From Saccharicrinis sp963665705 (GTDB lineage: Bacteria > Bacteroidota > Bacteroidia > Bacteroidales > Marinilabiliaceae), in contig OY762448.1 of NCBI GenBank assembly GCA_963665705.1, forward strand, positions 2,232,001 to 2,296,000: a stretch of 64,000 bases of DNA, written 5' to 3'. Within the stretch, counting starts at the first letter, position 1; each line of letters starts with the position of its first letter. Shown piece by piece: positions 9,773-18,115 of the stretch. The position numbers were made by a program, and so were the translations under genes. The notes under the pieces were generated by a model, which saw nothing but the letters and a program-made list of their open reading frames with translations, did not search any database and was not told the origin of the DNA.

Positions 9773-10267
9773 TTATATTTGTTTAAAACTTTCACAAGCC
9801 ATTACATATCCTTTGGCTTTATCTTCAGAAGTGCAGGATTCACCTTCAGCATGTTGTTCATGTTCCTGAATAAAAACACTTAATACTCCAGAAGCTATTA
9901 CTGTTTCTCCTTCTAATGTAGGTTCAAATTTACTAATATTTTCACCAGCTTCTATTCTTATAAACGTGGAATCGTTAACTCCTTTTAGAAACATTTTTTT
10001 GCCTGTTTTCTTACAGGTATGCATAACAAATCCCTGAAGATCTATTTTTTTATCTATGTATTTTTCAGGGTTGTTCAATAGTTGGTCTACCGTAACTACA
10101 GAACTGTCTGCTATTATAGAATCAGTACTTGCTGCTTTTCCAGAACAACATGATGTAGTTTCTTTGGTTTCAGTACAACAGGATTGACTCGCTTCTTTTT
10201 TTGTAGATTTTGATACACATGCAATTAATAAAATTGCAAATACTAAACTTAGAATTAAATTTTTCAT
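9773..10267 (-). CDS. Cysteine-rich lipoprotein with OB-fold-like domain, function unknown
   Basis: From the ATG at 10267 the protein is 164 residues: MKNLILSLVFAILLIAC is a lipoprotein signal with the lipobox LIAC. The TTG at 10282 gives a longer but less convincing start. After the lipid anchor come two CC pairs (QSCCTETKE and TSCCSGK), then a domain of about 100 residues beginning VTVDQLLNNPEKYIDKKIDL, a typical opening of small OB-fold proteins that tether a metal or redox centre, with more Cys/His (MHTCKKTGKK, EHEQHAEGESC). Metal binding at the cell envelope is an inference from the paired cysteines. I do not recognise a named family. Confidence 0.6.
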   Translation of the reverse strand: MKNLILSLVFAILLIACVSKSTKKEASQSCCTETKETTSCCSGKAASTDSIIADSSVVTVDQLLNNPEKYIDKKIDLQGFVMHTCKKTGKKMFLKGVNDSTFIRIEAGENISKFEPTLEGETVIASGVLSVFIQEHEQHAEGESCTSEDKAKGYVMACESFKQI

Positions 10268-10519
10268 TCTGAATATTTTCAATTATGTATTATTTGGTAC
10301 AAATAATTTTAAGGAATTTGTCTGATTGATAACAAATATAAAAATTAGAATAATGATACAAAAATGTAGAGATGAAATTATCAATTAAGAATAATTTTCA
10401 GTTGAAAAATATTTTTTATGTTAAAATGACGCAATTTATTTGAATTAGGTGTCATTATGGCACGGTATTAAGCTTGGATGTAAATTTGATATCTAAATGA
10501 AAACGTAAAATATTTCATT

Positions 10520-13102
10520 ATGAATTTTAAGGAATATACTATTAAATCGCAGGAAGCTATACAACAAGCTGTGAATATTGCTTCGGCTAAAGGACATCAA
10601 GCAATTGAGCCTGGACATTTATTGAAAGGAATAATTGAGGTTGAAGAAAATATTATTTCCTTTCTATTTAGTAAACTTAATATAACTAATATTGATAGTG
10701 CACTTAATGCTATTATAGAATCTTATCCAAGAGTTTCAGGTGGAGAGCCTTATTTATCAAGGACTTCAAACGATATTCTTCAAAAAGCTAAATCATACTT
10801 AAAGGAATTTAATGATCAATATGTATCAATAGAACACTTGCTATTAGCCATATTATCGGTTAAGGATTCTGTATCAAGTATGCTTAAAGATGCAGGTGTC
10901 ACAGAAAAAGATCTTGTTACAGCAATTAAAGAATTAAGGAAAGGTGCAAAAGTTGATTCTCAGACAGCAGAAGATAATTTTAATGCACTTAACAGGTTTG
11001 CCATCAATTTAAATGAACAAGCACGAAATGGAAAATTAGATCCGGTTATTGGACGAGATGAAGAAATTAGACGTGTACTTCAGATATTATCTCGAAGAAC
11101 CAAGAATAATCCTATTTTAATAGGTGAACCAGGAGTTGGTAAAACTGCTATTGGTGAAGGGTTGGCTATTCGTATAGTAAATGGAGATGTGCCTGAGAAC
11201 CTAAAATCAAAAATGATTTATTCTCTTGATATGGGAGCTTTGGTTGCTGGTGCAAAATATAAAGGTGAATTCGAAGAGCGATTGAAAGCCGTGGTTAAGG
11301 AAGTTATTGGTAGTAATGGTGATATTATTTTATTTATAGATGAGATTCACACTTTAGTTGGAGCAGGTAAAGGTGAAGGTGCCATGGATGCGGCAAATAT
11401 TCTTAAACCGGCTTTAGCAAGAGGAGAATTACGTGCAGTGGGAGCTACTACTTTAAATGAATATCAAAAATACTTTGAAAAAGATAAAGCTTTAGAAAGA
11501 AGGTTTCAAATTGTTAGAGTGGACGAGCCTGATGTACTCAGCGCTATATCTATTTTAAGAGGACTTAAGGAGCGTTATGAAAATCATCATAAAGTAAGAA
11601 TAAAAGATGATGCTATAATTGCGGCCGTAAACTTATCTAACAAATATATTTCAGATCGTTTTTTGCCTGATAAAGCCATTGACTTAATTGATGAGGCTGC
11701 TTCAAAATTAAGGCTCGAAATGAATTCTGTGCCGGAAGAAATTGATGAGTTGGATAGAAAAGTGAGTCAGCTCGAAATTGAAAGAGAAGCGATAAAGCGT
11801 GAAGGTGATAAGCTTAAACTAGAGGTTCTAAATAAAGAACTGGCTCAATTGAAAGATGAAAGATCAACATTAAGGGCTAAATGGCAGGAAGAAAAAAATA
11901 TTGTTGATCAGATTCAAAGTTTTAAATCAAATATTGAGGAATATAAATTTCAAGCTGAAAAAGCTGAACGAGAAGGTCATTTTGAACAAGTAGCTGAATT
12001 AAGGTATGGAAAAATTAAAGACGCTGAAGAAAAAATTATTCAATTAAAGGAAGTCTTAAGCCAAAAACAATCTGAAAATCCAATGCTTAAAGAAGAAGTA
12101 GATTCAGAGGATGTAGCCGGTGTTATAAGTAGGTGGACCGGGATACCTATTACAAAGATGTTGAAAAGCGAGAAAGAAAAACTTCTTTCTCTTGAGGATG
12201 AATTGCACAAACGAGTTGTTGGACAAAATGATGCCATAGAAGCTGTTTCTGATGCGATAAGAAGGAGTAGGGCTGGATTACAGGATGAAAAGAAGCCTGT
12301 GGGTTCATTTATTTTTCTTGGAATGTCAGGAGTAGGTAAAACAGAGTTAGCTAAAACATTAGCTTCGTTTTTATTTGATGATGAGAACAAAATGACCAGA
12401 ATAGATATGTCTGAGTTTCAGGAAAGGCATTCGGTTTCAAGATTGATTGGTGCACCTCCGGGATATATTGGATATGATGAAGGTGGACAGCTAACTGAAG
12501 CTGTAAGAAGAAAGCCTTATTCGGTTGTATTATTGGATGAGATAGAAAAAGCACATCCTGATGTATTCAACGTGTTGCTACAGGTTCTGGATGATGGTCG
12601 ATTGACTGATAATAAAGGCAGGGTGGTTGATTTCAAGAATACCATTATCATTATGACATCAAATGCCGGATCTGATATTATACAGCGTAATTTTGATGGT
12701 GTAAAAGAAGAAAATATTCCTGAAGTTACTGAGAAATCTAAAAATGAAGTTTTTCATCTGCTACGCCAATCAATCAGGCCTGAATTTTTAAATAGGATAG
12801 ATGATATTATCATGTTTACACCTTTAACTCATAAAGAGATTAAAGAGATTGTTAAACTACAAATAAATGCCATTAAAAGGGCTTTACAAGCTAAGATGGT
12901 GGAAATAGATATAACAGATAGTGCAATTGATTATATAGCTAATGTAGGATTTGATCCATTGTTTGGAGCTCGTCCAATAAAAAGAGTTGTTCAAAAGAGT
13001 ATATTGAATGAATTGTCTAAACGTATACTATCTGATGAAATTAATAAAGACGAAAAAATTGTTATTGATTCTGATGAAAGTAATTTAGTATTTAGAAATT
13101 AA
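10520..13102 (+). CDS. clpB: ATP-dependent disaggregase ClpB
   Basis: An 860-residue Hsp100 chaperone that pulls polypeptides out of aggregates with DnaK. Domains in order: the Clp N-terminal repeat domain (residues 1-145), first AAA+ module with Walker A GEPGVGKT at 202-209 and FIDEIHTLVGAG, the coiled-coil middle domain (about 400-525, rich in K/E/Q) that separates ClpB from ClpA/ClpC, second AAA+ module with GMSGVGKT at 601-608 and LLDEIEKAH, and the C-terminal small domain (GFDPLFGARPIKR). Length is that of the family. No ClpP-binding IGL/F loop was seen. It stands as a single transcription unit with a terminator right after it. Confidence 0.98.
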   Translation: MNFKEYTIKSQEAIQQAVNIASAKGHQAIEPGHLLKGIIEVEENIISFLFSKLNITNIDSALNAIIESYPRVSGGEPYLSRTSNDILQKAKSYLKEFNDQYVSIEHLLLAILSVKDSVSSMLKDAGVTEKDLVTAIKELRKGAKVDSQTAEDNFNALNRFAINLNEQARNGKLDPVIGRDEEIRRVLQILSRRTKNNPILIGEPGVGKTAIGEGLAIRIVNGDVPENLKSKMIYSLDMGALVAGAKYKGEFEERLKAVVKEVIGSNGDIILFIDEIHTLVGAGKGEGAMDAANILKPALARGELRAVGATTLNEYQKYFEKDKALERRFQIVRVDEPDVLSAISILRGLKERYENHHKVRIKDDAIIAAVNLSNKYISDRFLPDKAIDLIDEAASKLRLEMNSVPEEIDELDRKVSQLEIEREAIKREGDKLKLEVLNKELAQLKDERSTLRAKWQEEKNIVDQIQSFKSNIEEYKFQAEKAEREGHFEQVAELRYGKIKDAEEKIIQLKEVLSQKQSENPMLKEEVDSEDVAGVISRWTGIPITKMLKSEKEKLLSLEDELHKRVVGQNDAIEAVSDAIRRSRAGLQDEKKPVGSFIFLGMSGVGKTELAKTLASFLFDDENKMTRIDMSEFQERHSVSRLIGAPPGYIGYDEGGQLTEAVRRKPYSVVLLDEIEKAHPDVFNVLLQVLDDGRLTDNKGRVVDFKNTIIIMTSNAGSDIIQRNFDGVKEENIPEVTEKSKNEVFHLLRQSIRPEFLNRIDDIIMFTPLTHKEIKEIVKLQINAIKRALQAKMVEIDITDSAIDYIANVGFDPLFGARPIKRVVQKSILNELSKRILSDEINKDEKIVIDSDESNLVFRN

Positions 13103-13112
13103 AGTAAGACAG

Positions 13113-13137
13113 GGCTAGTTGATTGAACTAGCCTTTT
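13113..13137 (+). terminator. Rho-independent terminator of clpB
   Basis: An 8-bp perfect stem GGCTAGTT/AACTAGCC with a 5-nt loop is followed by TTTT, 11 bp after the clpB stop codon. Confidence 0.85.
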
Positions 13138-13146
13138 AATGAAAAT

Positions 13147-13184
13147 AAAAAAGCCATCTGTAAAAATACAGATGGCTTTTCTTT
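13147..13184 (-). terminator. Bidirectional terminator ending the tRNA cluster
   Basis: AAGCCATCTGTA/TACAGATGGCTT forms a 12-bp stem with a 4-nt loop and has a run of T on both sides. It lies directly downstream of the minus-strand tRNA-Gly and back to back with the clpB terminator, so it closes the tRNA transcript. Confidence 0.8.
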
Positions 13185-13187
13185 TAG

Positions 13188-13260
13188 AGCGAAAGACGGG
13201 GATCAAACCCGCGACCCTTAGCTTGGAAGGCTAATGCTCTATCAGCTGAGCTACTTTCGC
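13188..13260 (-). tRNA. tRNA-Gly (TCC)
   Basis: Minus-strand cloverleaf: acceptor GCGAAAG/CTTTCGC, D arm with GCTCAGCTGATAGAGC, anticodon stem TTAGC/GCTAA enclosing the loop CTTCCAA (anticodon TCC), T arm with GGTTTGATCCC, and discriminator T. The CCA end is not encoded. Last of three tRNAs transcribed together. Confidence 0.96.
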
Positions 13261-13271
13261 AAAATATATTG

Positions 13272-13345
13272 AGCCAATGGAGGGACTCGAACCCACGACC
13301 TGCTGATTACAAATCAGCTGCTCTAGCCAGCTGAGCTACATTGGC
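13272..13345 (-). tRNA. tRNA-Thr (TGT)
   Basis: Minus-strand cloverleaf with acceptor GCCAATG/CATTGGC, D arm GCTCAGCTGGCTAGAGC, anticodon stem GCTGA/TCAGC with loop TTTGTAA (anticodon TGT), and T arm GGTTCGAGTCC. CCA is not encoded. It is 11 bp from the tRNA-Gly gene. Confidence 0.96.
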
Positions 13346-13381
13346 AAAATATTGTTAAGATTTATCGTTTTAAATCTTTTG

Positions 13382-13464
13382 TGGGGAGAGCAGGATTCGA
13401 ACCTACGAAGACGAAAGTCAGCGGAGTTACAGTCCGCCCCAGTTGGCCACTTTGGTATCTCCCC
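13382..13464 (-). tRNA. tRNA-Tyr (GTA)
   Basis: Minus-strand class II tRNA of 83 nt with acceptor GGGGAGA/TCTCCCC, anticodon stem GCGGA/TCCGC around CTGTAAC (anticodon GTA), a long variable arm (TGACTTTCGTCT region), and T arm GGTTCGAATCC. Discriminator A. CCA is not encoded. First in the tRNA cluster. Confidence 0.96.
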
Positions 13465-13487
13465 AAAAGCGGATGCAAATATAAAAA

Positions 13488-13982
13488 CTATTTTTTTAAA
13501 CTCCAACCCATATTTACCATTTTTATTGCAGTAACTGCAGCTTCATCTCCTTTGTTTCCATGGATTCCACCCGCTCTGTCCTTGGCTTGCTGTAAGTTAA
13601 GTGTTGTAATGAGTCCAAAAATAAATGGTATAGAATAATCTAAATTTAATTGTGTCATACCTTGAGTTACTCCATCACATACAAAATCAAAATGAGGAGT
13701 ATCTCCTTTGATAACGCAACCCAAACAAATTACAGCATCAACATCAGTGTATTCAGCCATGTATTTACCACCTTTTGTAAGCTCAAAGCTACCAGGAACA
13801 TATTTTTTAATAATATTCTCAGGATTAGCTCCATTTTCAACTAATGTATTATAGGCACCTTCATATAAGGCTTCTGTAATATCTTCATTCCATTCAGAAA
13901 CAACAATACCAAATTTCATATTGGCAGCTGAAGGTATTTTTGTTTTGTCGTAATCTGATAAGTTTTTAAGACTTGTTGCCAT
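13488..13982 (-). CDS. ribH: 6,7-dimethyl-8-ribityllumazine synthase
   Basis: A 164-residue enzyme of riboflavin synthesis that condenses the pyrimidinedione intermediate with dihydroxybutanone phosphate; it normally forms a 60-mer shell. Motifs are FGIVVSEWNEDITEALYEGA (ribityl binding), VPGSFELTKGGKYMA, VICLGCVIKGDTPHFDFVCD with the catalytic histidine, and PFIFGLITTLNLQQAKDRAG. The C-terminus GGIHGNKGDEAAVTAIKM is typical. Other rib genes are not in this window. It follows the TPR gene on the same strand, separated by a strong terminator, so it has its own transcript start. The three tRNAs lie just downstream. Confidence 0.97.
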   Translation of the reverse strand: MATSLKNLSDYDKTKIPSAANMKFGIVVSEWNEDITEALYEGAYNTLVENGANPENIIKKYVPGSFELTKGGKYMAEYTDVDAVICLGCVIKGDTPHFDFVCDGVTQGMTQLNLDYSIPFIFGLITTLNLQQAKDRAGGIHGNKGDEAAVTAIKMVNMGWSLKK

Positions 13983-14013
13983 AAGTATATATATTTAATT
14001 ATGATGCAAAAAT

Positions 14014-14045
14014 AAAAGAGGTTGCCAATAATGACAACCTCTTTT
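14014..14045 (-). terminator. Rho-independent terminator after the TPR gene
   Basis: AAAAGAGGTTG and CAACCTCTTTT form an 11-bp stem with a 10-nt loop, flanked by A and T runs so it works on both strands. It lies between the TPR gene stop (14067) and the ribH start (13982). Confidence 0.85.
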
Positions 14046-14066
14046 ATTATAATTTTTCAAATAAGT

Positions 14067-14759
14067 TTATTTTTTAGCAAGAAGTTCAGCTCTTGTAATG
14101 TATTTATCAATATTACGGCTTTCTGTACTTTTGCTATAATTTTCTTTTATGCTTTTATATGCTTCAATAGCATCATCATATTTCTTTTGATCTTCGTAAA
14201 CCAAACCTAATTTAAAGAAATAAGTTGGAGCTACAACACTATTTTCAACTTGAGTAGCTGATTTGTAATTACTAATAGCAGCATCAGTATCTCCTTTTTC
14301 AAGATATGCATCTCCAAGAGCACCTTTAGCTGTTGCATTAAGTAATTCATCACTACTTGAATAACTACTTAGGTATTCAATAGCGCTATCAAAATCACCT
14401 AAATGTAAATATGAAACACCAGCATAATATTTCGCTAATTTACCTGGTTCTGTCATACCATAGCTATCAGCTATTTCAACAAATCCCATATTCATACCGT
14501 CACCATTTAAAGCAAGGTTAAAACTGTCTTTTTCAAAATAATCTTGAGCAAAGAACATTAATTCCTGAGCTTCATTTGCCTTTGGTAAAAAGTAAAGTTT
14601 TTTAGCACCCCAGTATCCTCCAACAATAATAATAATGGCGAACATTATAATTGTTAGGGTTTTTTGGTTATCTTCTATAAATTGCTCTGTTTTACTTAAC
14701 GCATGTTCAACGTTTTCCATGCTATTTTCCGTAGCATATTCTTTTTCCTTATTCGACAT
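14067..14759 (-). CDS. Membrane-anchored tetratricopeptide repeat protein, YfgM-like
   Basis: A 230-residue protein. A charged N-terminus is followed by one transmembrane helix (about residues 34-52, TIIMFAIIIIVGGYWG), then an outside domain with tetratricopeptide repeats: KLAKYYAGVSYLHLGDFDSA, AKGALGDAYLEKGDTDAAI and FKLGLVYEDQKKYDDAIEAY. This layout matches YfgM, an inner-membrane protein that assists envelope protein folding in Proteobacteria; the same role here is inference. The start ATG at 14759 precedes a charged stretch with no signal peptide, consistent with N-in topology. Confidence 0.8.
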   Translation of the reverse strand: MSNKEKEYATENSMENVEHALSKTEQFIEDNQKTLTIIMFAIIIIVGGYWGAKKLYFLPKANEAQELMFFAQDYFEKDSFNLALNGDGMNMGFVEIADSYGMTEPGKLAKYYAGVSYLHLGDFDSAIEYLSSYSSSDELLNATAKGALGDAYLEKGDTDAAISNYKSATQVENSVVAPTYFFKLGLVYEDQKKYDDAIEAYKSIKENYSKSTESRNIDKYITRAELLAKK

Positions 14760-14916
14760 GGATAATTATTTTTTATTGCTACGCAAATGTAGTTCTTTTG
14801 TGAAAAAATCAAAATATGTGATTAGAAATTCTTTAACATTTTTATCTTTTTGATTTGTTCTATTGTTAAATTTTTAATCATGGATTAATTACATTTGTGA
14901 GCTGAAAATATTTTAT

Positions 14917-16035
14917 ATGCATCTAAAGAAGTTACATCTTATTAATTTTAAAAATATAGAGTCTGCTCAACTCCTTTTAAGTAAGGGGGTTAATTGTTTT
15001 GTAGGAAACAATGGAACGGGTAAAACCAATTTGTTAGATGCGGTTTATTATATGTCGTTTTGCAAAAGCTTTTTTAATCCTATAGATAGTCAAAGTATTA
15101 AGCATGATAATGATTTTTTTGTTATTCAAGGAGGATTTGAACTAAATGGAGAGGACGAACATATTTATTGTGGATTAAAAAAAGGGCAGAAAAAGCAGTT
15201 TAAACGTAATAAAAAGGAGTACGAAAAATTATCTAATCATATTGGATTACTTCCATTAGTTATGATTTCTCCGCAGGATGAAAGCCTGATTGTTGAAGGA
15301 AGTGAATTAAGACGTAAGTATATTGATAGTGTAATTTCTCAATATGATAAAAGTTATTTAGAGTATTTGATTTCGTATAACAAGGTATTGGCTCAGCGTA
15401 ATGCTTATTTAAAAGGTATTAATGCTTTAAATAAGGAAACCAATAATATGCTCGACATATGGGATATGCAAATTATTTCGTTGGGTAGCAAAATTGCTTA
15501 TGCCCGTAAAGCTTTTCTATCAGAGTTGAAAGATGTATTTCATGAACTGTATAATTTCATTTCAGGAAGTAAAGAAGATGTGAACTTTGAATATAAATCA
15601 CATCTATTTGCTGATAGCTTCGAAGAAGTTTTAAGGGAGGCCAGAGGCAAAGATGTTGTATTGGGTTATAGCACAAAAGGCATTCATAGGGATGATGTTG
15701 AATTTAAAATTAATGGTTACCCTATAAAAAAAATAGGTTCGCAAGGACAAAAAAAGACATTTTTAATTGCATTAAAGCTAGGGCAGTTTAAATTTTTAGT
15801 TCAGCACAAAAATATAAAGCCCATTTTAATGCTGGATGATATTTTTGATAAGTTAGATTCTGAGAGAGGAGATCGGTTAATAGAATTGGTTGGAGGAGAT
15901 GCTTTTAATCAAATATTTATTACTGATACACAGTTGAATAGGATATTGCCTATTTTAAAACGAATTAAAAAAGATAGTGTAGTATATGCTGTAGATAATG
16001 GACAGTTTACTTTATATAATGAGGGAGAGGAATAA
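14917..16035 (+). CDS. recF: DNA replication and repair protein RecF
   Basis: A 372-residue SMC-like ATPase that helps load RecA at gaps. It begins MHLKKLHLINFKNIESAQL, has Walker A FVGNNGTGKTNLLDAVYYMS, the RecF signature region STKGIHRDDVEF, the SQGQKKTFLIALKLGQF ABC signature, and Walker B PILMLDDIFDKLDSER. Length fits the family. Its stop codon shares one base with the start of the DUF721 gene, so the pair is cotranscribed and coupled, an arrangement also seen in many bacteria near the origin; however dnaA and dnaN are not in this window. Confidence 0.97.
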   Translation: MHLKKLHLINFKNIESAQLLLSKGVNCFVGNNGTGKTNLLDAVYYMSFCKSFFNPIDSQSIKHDNDFFVIQGGFELNGEDEHIYCGLKKGQKKQFKRNKKEYEKLSNHIGLLPLVMISPQDESLIVEGSELRRKYIDSVISQYDKSYLEYLISYNKVLAQRNAYLKGINALNKETNNMLDIWDMQIISLGSKIAYARKAFLSELKDVFHELYNFISGSKEDVNFEYKSHLFADSFEEVLREARGKDVVLGYSTKGIHRDDVEFKINGYPIKKIGSQGQKKTFLIALKLGQFKFLVQHKNIKPILMLDDIFDKLDSERGDRLIELVGGDAFNQIFITDTQLNRILPILKRIKKDSVVYAVDNGQFTLYNEGEE

Positions 16036-16325
16036 TGGAAAAAAAAGATGCAGTTAAAATAAGAGAAGTTATTTCAGAAATTTTGAAACGTGAACATTTA
16101 GACCATAAAATGCTTGAAAACAGGGTGGTGCGTTCATGGGAAAAAGTAATTGGAAAAACAGTAGCTCGTGCCACTACACAAATATTTATGCACAACGGAA
16201 CGTTATATATAAGTATAAATTCAAGTGTAATGCGTAATGAGTTGTTGATGTTAAAAGATAAGATAATGGATGCTTTGAATAAAGAGGTCGGTCATCAGAT
16301 TGTTACATCTATAGTGATAAGATAA
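16035..16325 (+). CDS. DUF721/DciA-like protein
   Basis: A 96-residue protein with the compact domain of the DUF721/DciA family: LDHKMLENRVVRSWEKVIGK, then VARATTQIFMHNGTLYISIN, then MRNELLMLKDKIMDALNKEV. DciA is the ancestral loader of the replicative helicase DnaB in bacteria without DnaC, which fits the replication/repair context with recF. Many Bacteroidota copies are this short version. The TAATG overlap (1 nt) with recF implies coupling. Confidence 0.85.
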   Translation: MEKKDAVKIREVISEILKREHLDHKMLENRVVRSWEKVIGKTVARATTQIFMHNGTLYISINSSVMRNELLMLKDKIMDALNKEVGHQIVTSIVIR

Positions 16326-16372
16326 TTATTATTTGCAGATTGAGTAACGGTTGAAGAGAGTGAGAAGCTATT

Positions 16373-17200
16373 TTATTCGTTCTTTAATGCATCAATTGCT
16401 TTTTTTACAGACCCAAACTTTAGTAGTAACTTTTTAGATTGTTCATAAGAAAGTTTTGTTGCTTCCATTATTATTTTTGATCCTCTGTCTACTAGTTTGT
16501 TGTTGGTCAATTGCATGTTTATCATCTTATTACCTTCAATACGACCCAGCTTGATCATTATGGTAGTAGTGATCATATTCAAGATCATTTTTTGAGCAGT
16601 ACCTGATTTTAAACGTGTACTTCCTGTTATAAATTCAGGTCCTACAATTACCTCAATGGGGAACTCTGTTTCTTTTGCAATTTCACTTTCAGGATTGCAA
16701 GTAATACATCCCGTTAGTAAACCATTTTTACGAGCATGTTTAATACCTCCAATCACGTATGGAGTTGTGCCTGAAGCAGCAATGCCAATAATTGTATCTA
16801 AATTGTTTACATTATACCTTAAAAGCTCATTCCATGCTATATCAGGGTCATCTTCTGCAGCTTCAACCGCTTTTCTTAGAGCAATATCTCCACCTGCAAT
16901 TAATCCGATAACTACATTTTCAGTAACACCAAATGTTGGAGGTATTTCTGAAGCATCCAGAACTCCCAATCTACCACTAGTTCCTGCCCCCAAGTAAAAA
17001 ATACGTCCACCTTTTTTCATCCTAATAACAATTTGTTCCACTAATTTATGTATTTGAGGAATTGATTTTTCTACTGCTATATGAACCTTAGCGTCTTCTT
17101 TATTAATATTAGATAATAATTCAAAAACAGACATTTCTTCTAAATTATTGAAATGAGATGAAGATTCTGTTATACTGTATTTTTTATCGGCTTCTTTCAT
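16373..17200 (-). CDS. murQ: N-acetylmuramic acid 6-phosphate etherase
   Basis: A 275-residue SIS-domain enzyme that removes the lactyl ether from MurNAc-6-phosphate during recycling of cell-wall sugars. Evidence: GGRIFYLGAGTSGRLGVLDA (phosphosugar binding), ASEIPPTFG, AAEDDPDIAW with the catalytic acid, IGIAASGTTPYVIGG, and TGSTRLKSGTAQKMILNMIT, all conserved in MurQ. Slightly shorter than the usual ~300 residues. It is a single gene converging with DUF721; no MurNAc transporter or AnmK adjoins it. Confidence 0.96.
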   Translation of the reverse strand: MKEADKKYSITESSSHFNNLEEMSVFELLSNINKEDAKVHIAVEKSIPQIHKLVEQIVIRMKKGGRIFYLGAGTSGRLGVLDASEIPPTFGVTENVVIGLIAGGDIALRKAVEAAEDDPDIAWNELLRYNVNNLDTIIGIAASGTTPYVIGGIKHARKNGLLTGCITCNPESEIAKETEFPIEVIVGPEFITGSTRLKSGTAQKMILNMITTTIMIKLGRIEGNKMINMQLTNNKLVDRGSKIIMEATKLSYEQSKKLLLKFGSVKKAIDALKNE

Positions 17201-17583
17201 GAATATATTATTTCATTTACTGTTCATATGGAACTCTTCATGAATAATCAATTTTCTTTGTTAAAAGGCTTTAACTTTGTCGATCAAACAATACTCCTGG
17301 CTTCTTTTATATTATTAATGAAAATACTTAAACCAGTATTCTTATTTGTAGTATAAGATTGATTCAGGATTTTAATTAGGAAATATTCAATTGTTACTTT
17401 GATAGTATACGTTTTAGGAGATTTTAAAAATGGATGATTTGTTACTTGTTTATAGTGTGGTTTTTAACAGTTGTGAATATCGCTTTTTTTAGAGAGAAAG
17501 AAGGAAAATATATTTTGTGAAGTTGGAAAATTTAGAACATGTTTTTCTTCGTATTTCCAGCTTCACAGTATTAAATCAAATAT
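17201..17583. other. Intergenic gap between murQ and ndk with one strong inverted repeat
   Basis: No gene is supported here. The only structure is at 17516-17567: TGTGAAGTTGGAAA and TTTCCAGCTTCACA form a 14-bp stem (one G-U) with a 24-nt loop, 16 bp past the ndk stop. It lacks a U run on either strand, so it is not a classic terminator; it may protect the 3' end of the ndk mRNA. The rest is AT-rich and should carry the murQ promoter. Confidence 0.6.
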
Positions 17584-18003
17584 TTATAATCTTTCTCTTT
17601 TACTAAAGAAGAAGTCACACTCTCGTTCTGCACTAACATCACTATCAGAACCGTGAATAGCATTATGAGCTTTGTCGGTAGCAAACATTTTTCTGATGGT
17701 ACCTTCCTTAGCTTCGCTAGGATCAGTAGCTCCAATTAAAAATCTAAAGTCATCCACCGCATTTTCTTTTTCAAGTATAGCTGCAGTAATAGGACCTGAG
17801 GACATAAAGTCGGTTAACTCATCATAAAATGGTCTTTCTTTATGCTCAATATAGAATTCTTCAGCTTCGTGTTTATCTAATTTTAAGGTTTTAATAGCGC
17901 AAAATCGAAATCCCGATTCTTCTATTTTTGCTAGTATGGCACCTAAATTCCTTTTCTTAACAGCAAAAGGTTTAATGATTGTTAATGTTTTATTTCCTGC
18001 CAT
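17584..18003 (-). CDS. ndk: Nucleoside diphosphate kinase
   Basis: A 139-residue enzyme that equilibrates nucleoside di- and triphosphates through a phosphohistidine. The catalytic histidine is in NAIHGSDS, preceded by the conserved TDPSEAKEGTIRKMFA; the N-terminus has TLTIIKPFAVKKRNLGAILA and the substrate loop KERPFYDELTDFMSSGP. The N-terminal lysine/arginine positions fit NDK. It is alone, divergent from nrnA with about 110 bp between the start codons. Confidence 0.97.
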   Translation of the reverse strand: MAGNKTLTIIKPFAVKKRNLGAILAKIEESGFRFCAIKTLKLDKHEAEEFYIEHKERPFYDELTDFMSSGPITAAILEKENAVDDFRFLIGATDPSEAKEGTIRKMFATDKAHNAIHGSDSDVSAERECDFFFSKRERL

Positions 18004-18115
18004 ATTTTTAAATTTAATTGATTTTACAATGAAGAATTTAATATTAGGAATATTTTCCCTTTTGTCAAAATTCAGTCTTCTTTATTTAATTATATTTGAT
18101 GTTTAAAAAATAGAA

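Noticed and set aside
10425..10475. A sigma-54-type promoter before clpB (TGGCACG at 10458-10464) next to an AATGAC/GTCATT dyad
   Set aside because: The -24-like box is good but the GG to GC spacing is one base too long and no TTGC box follows, so I do not call it.
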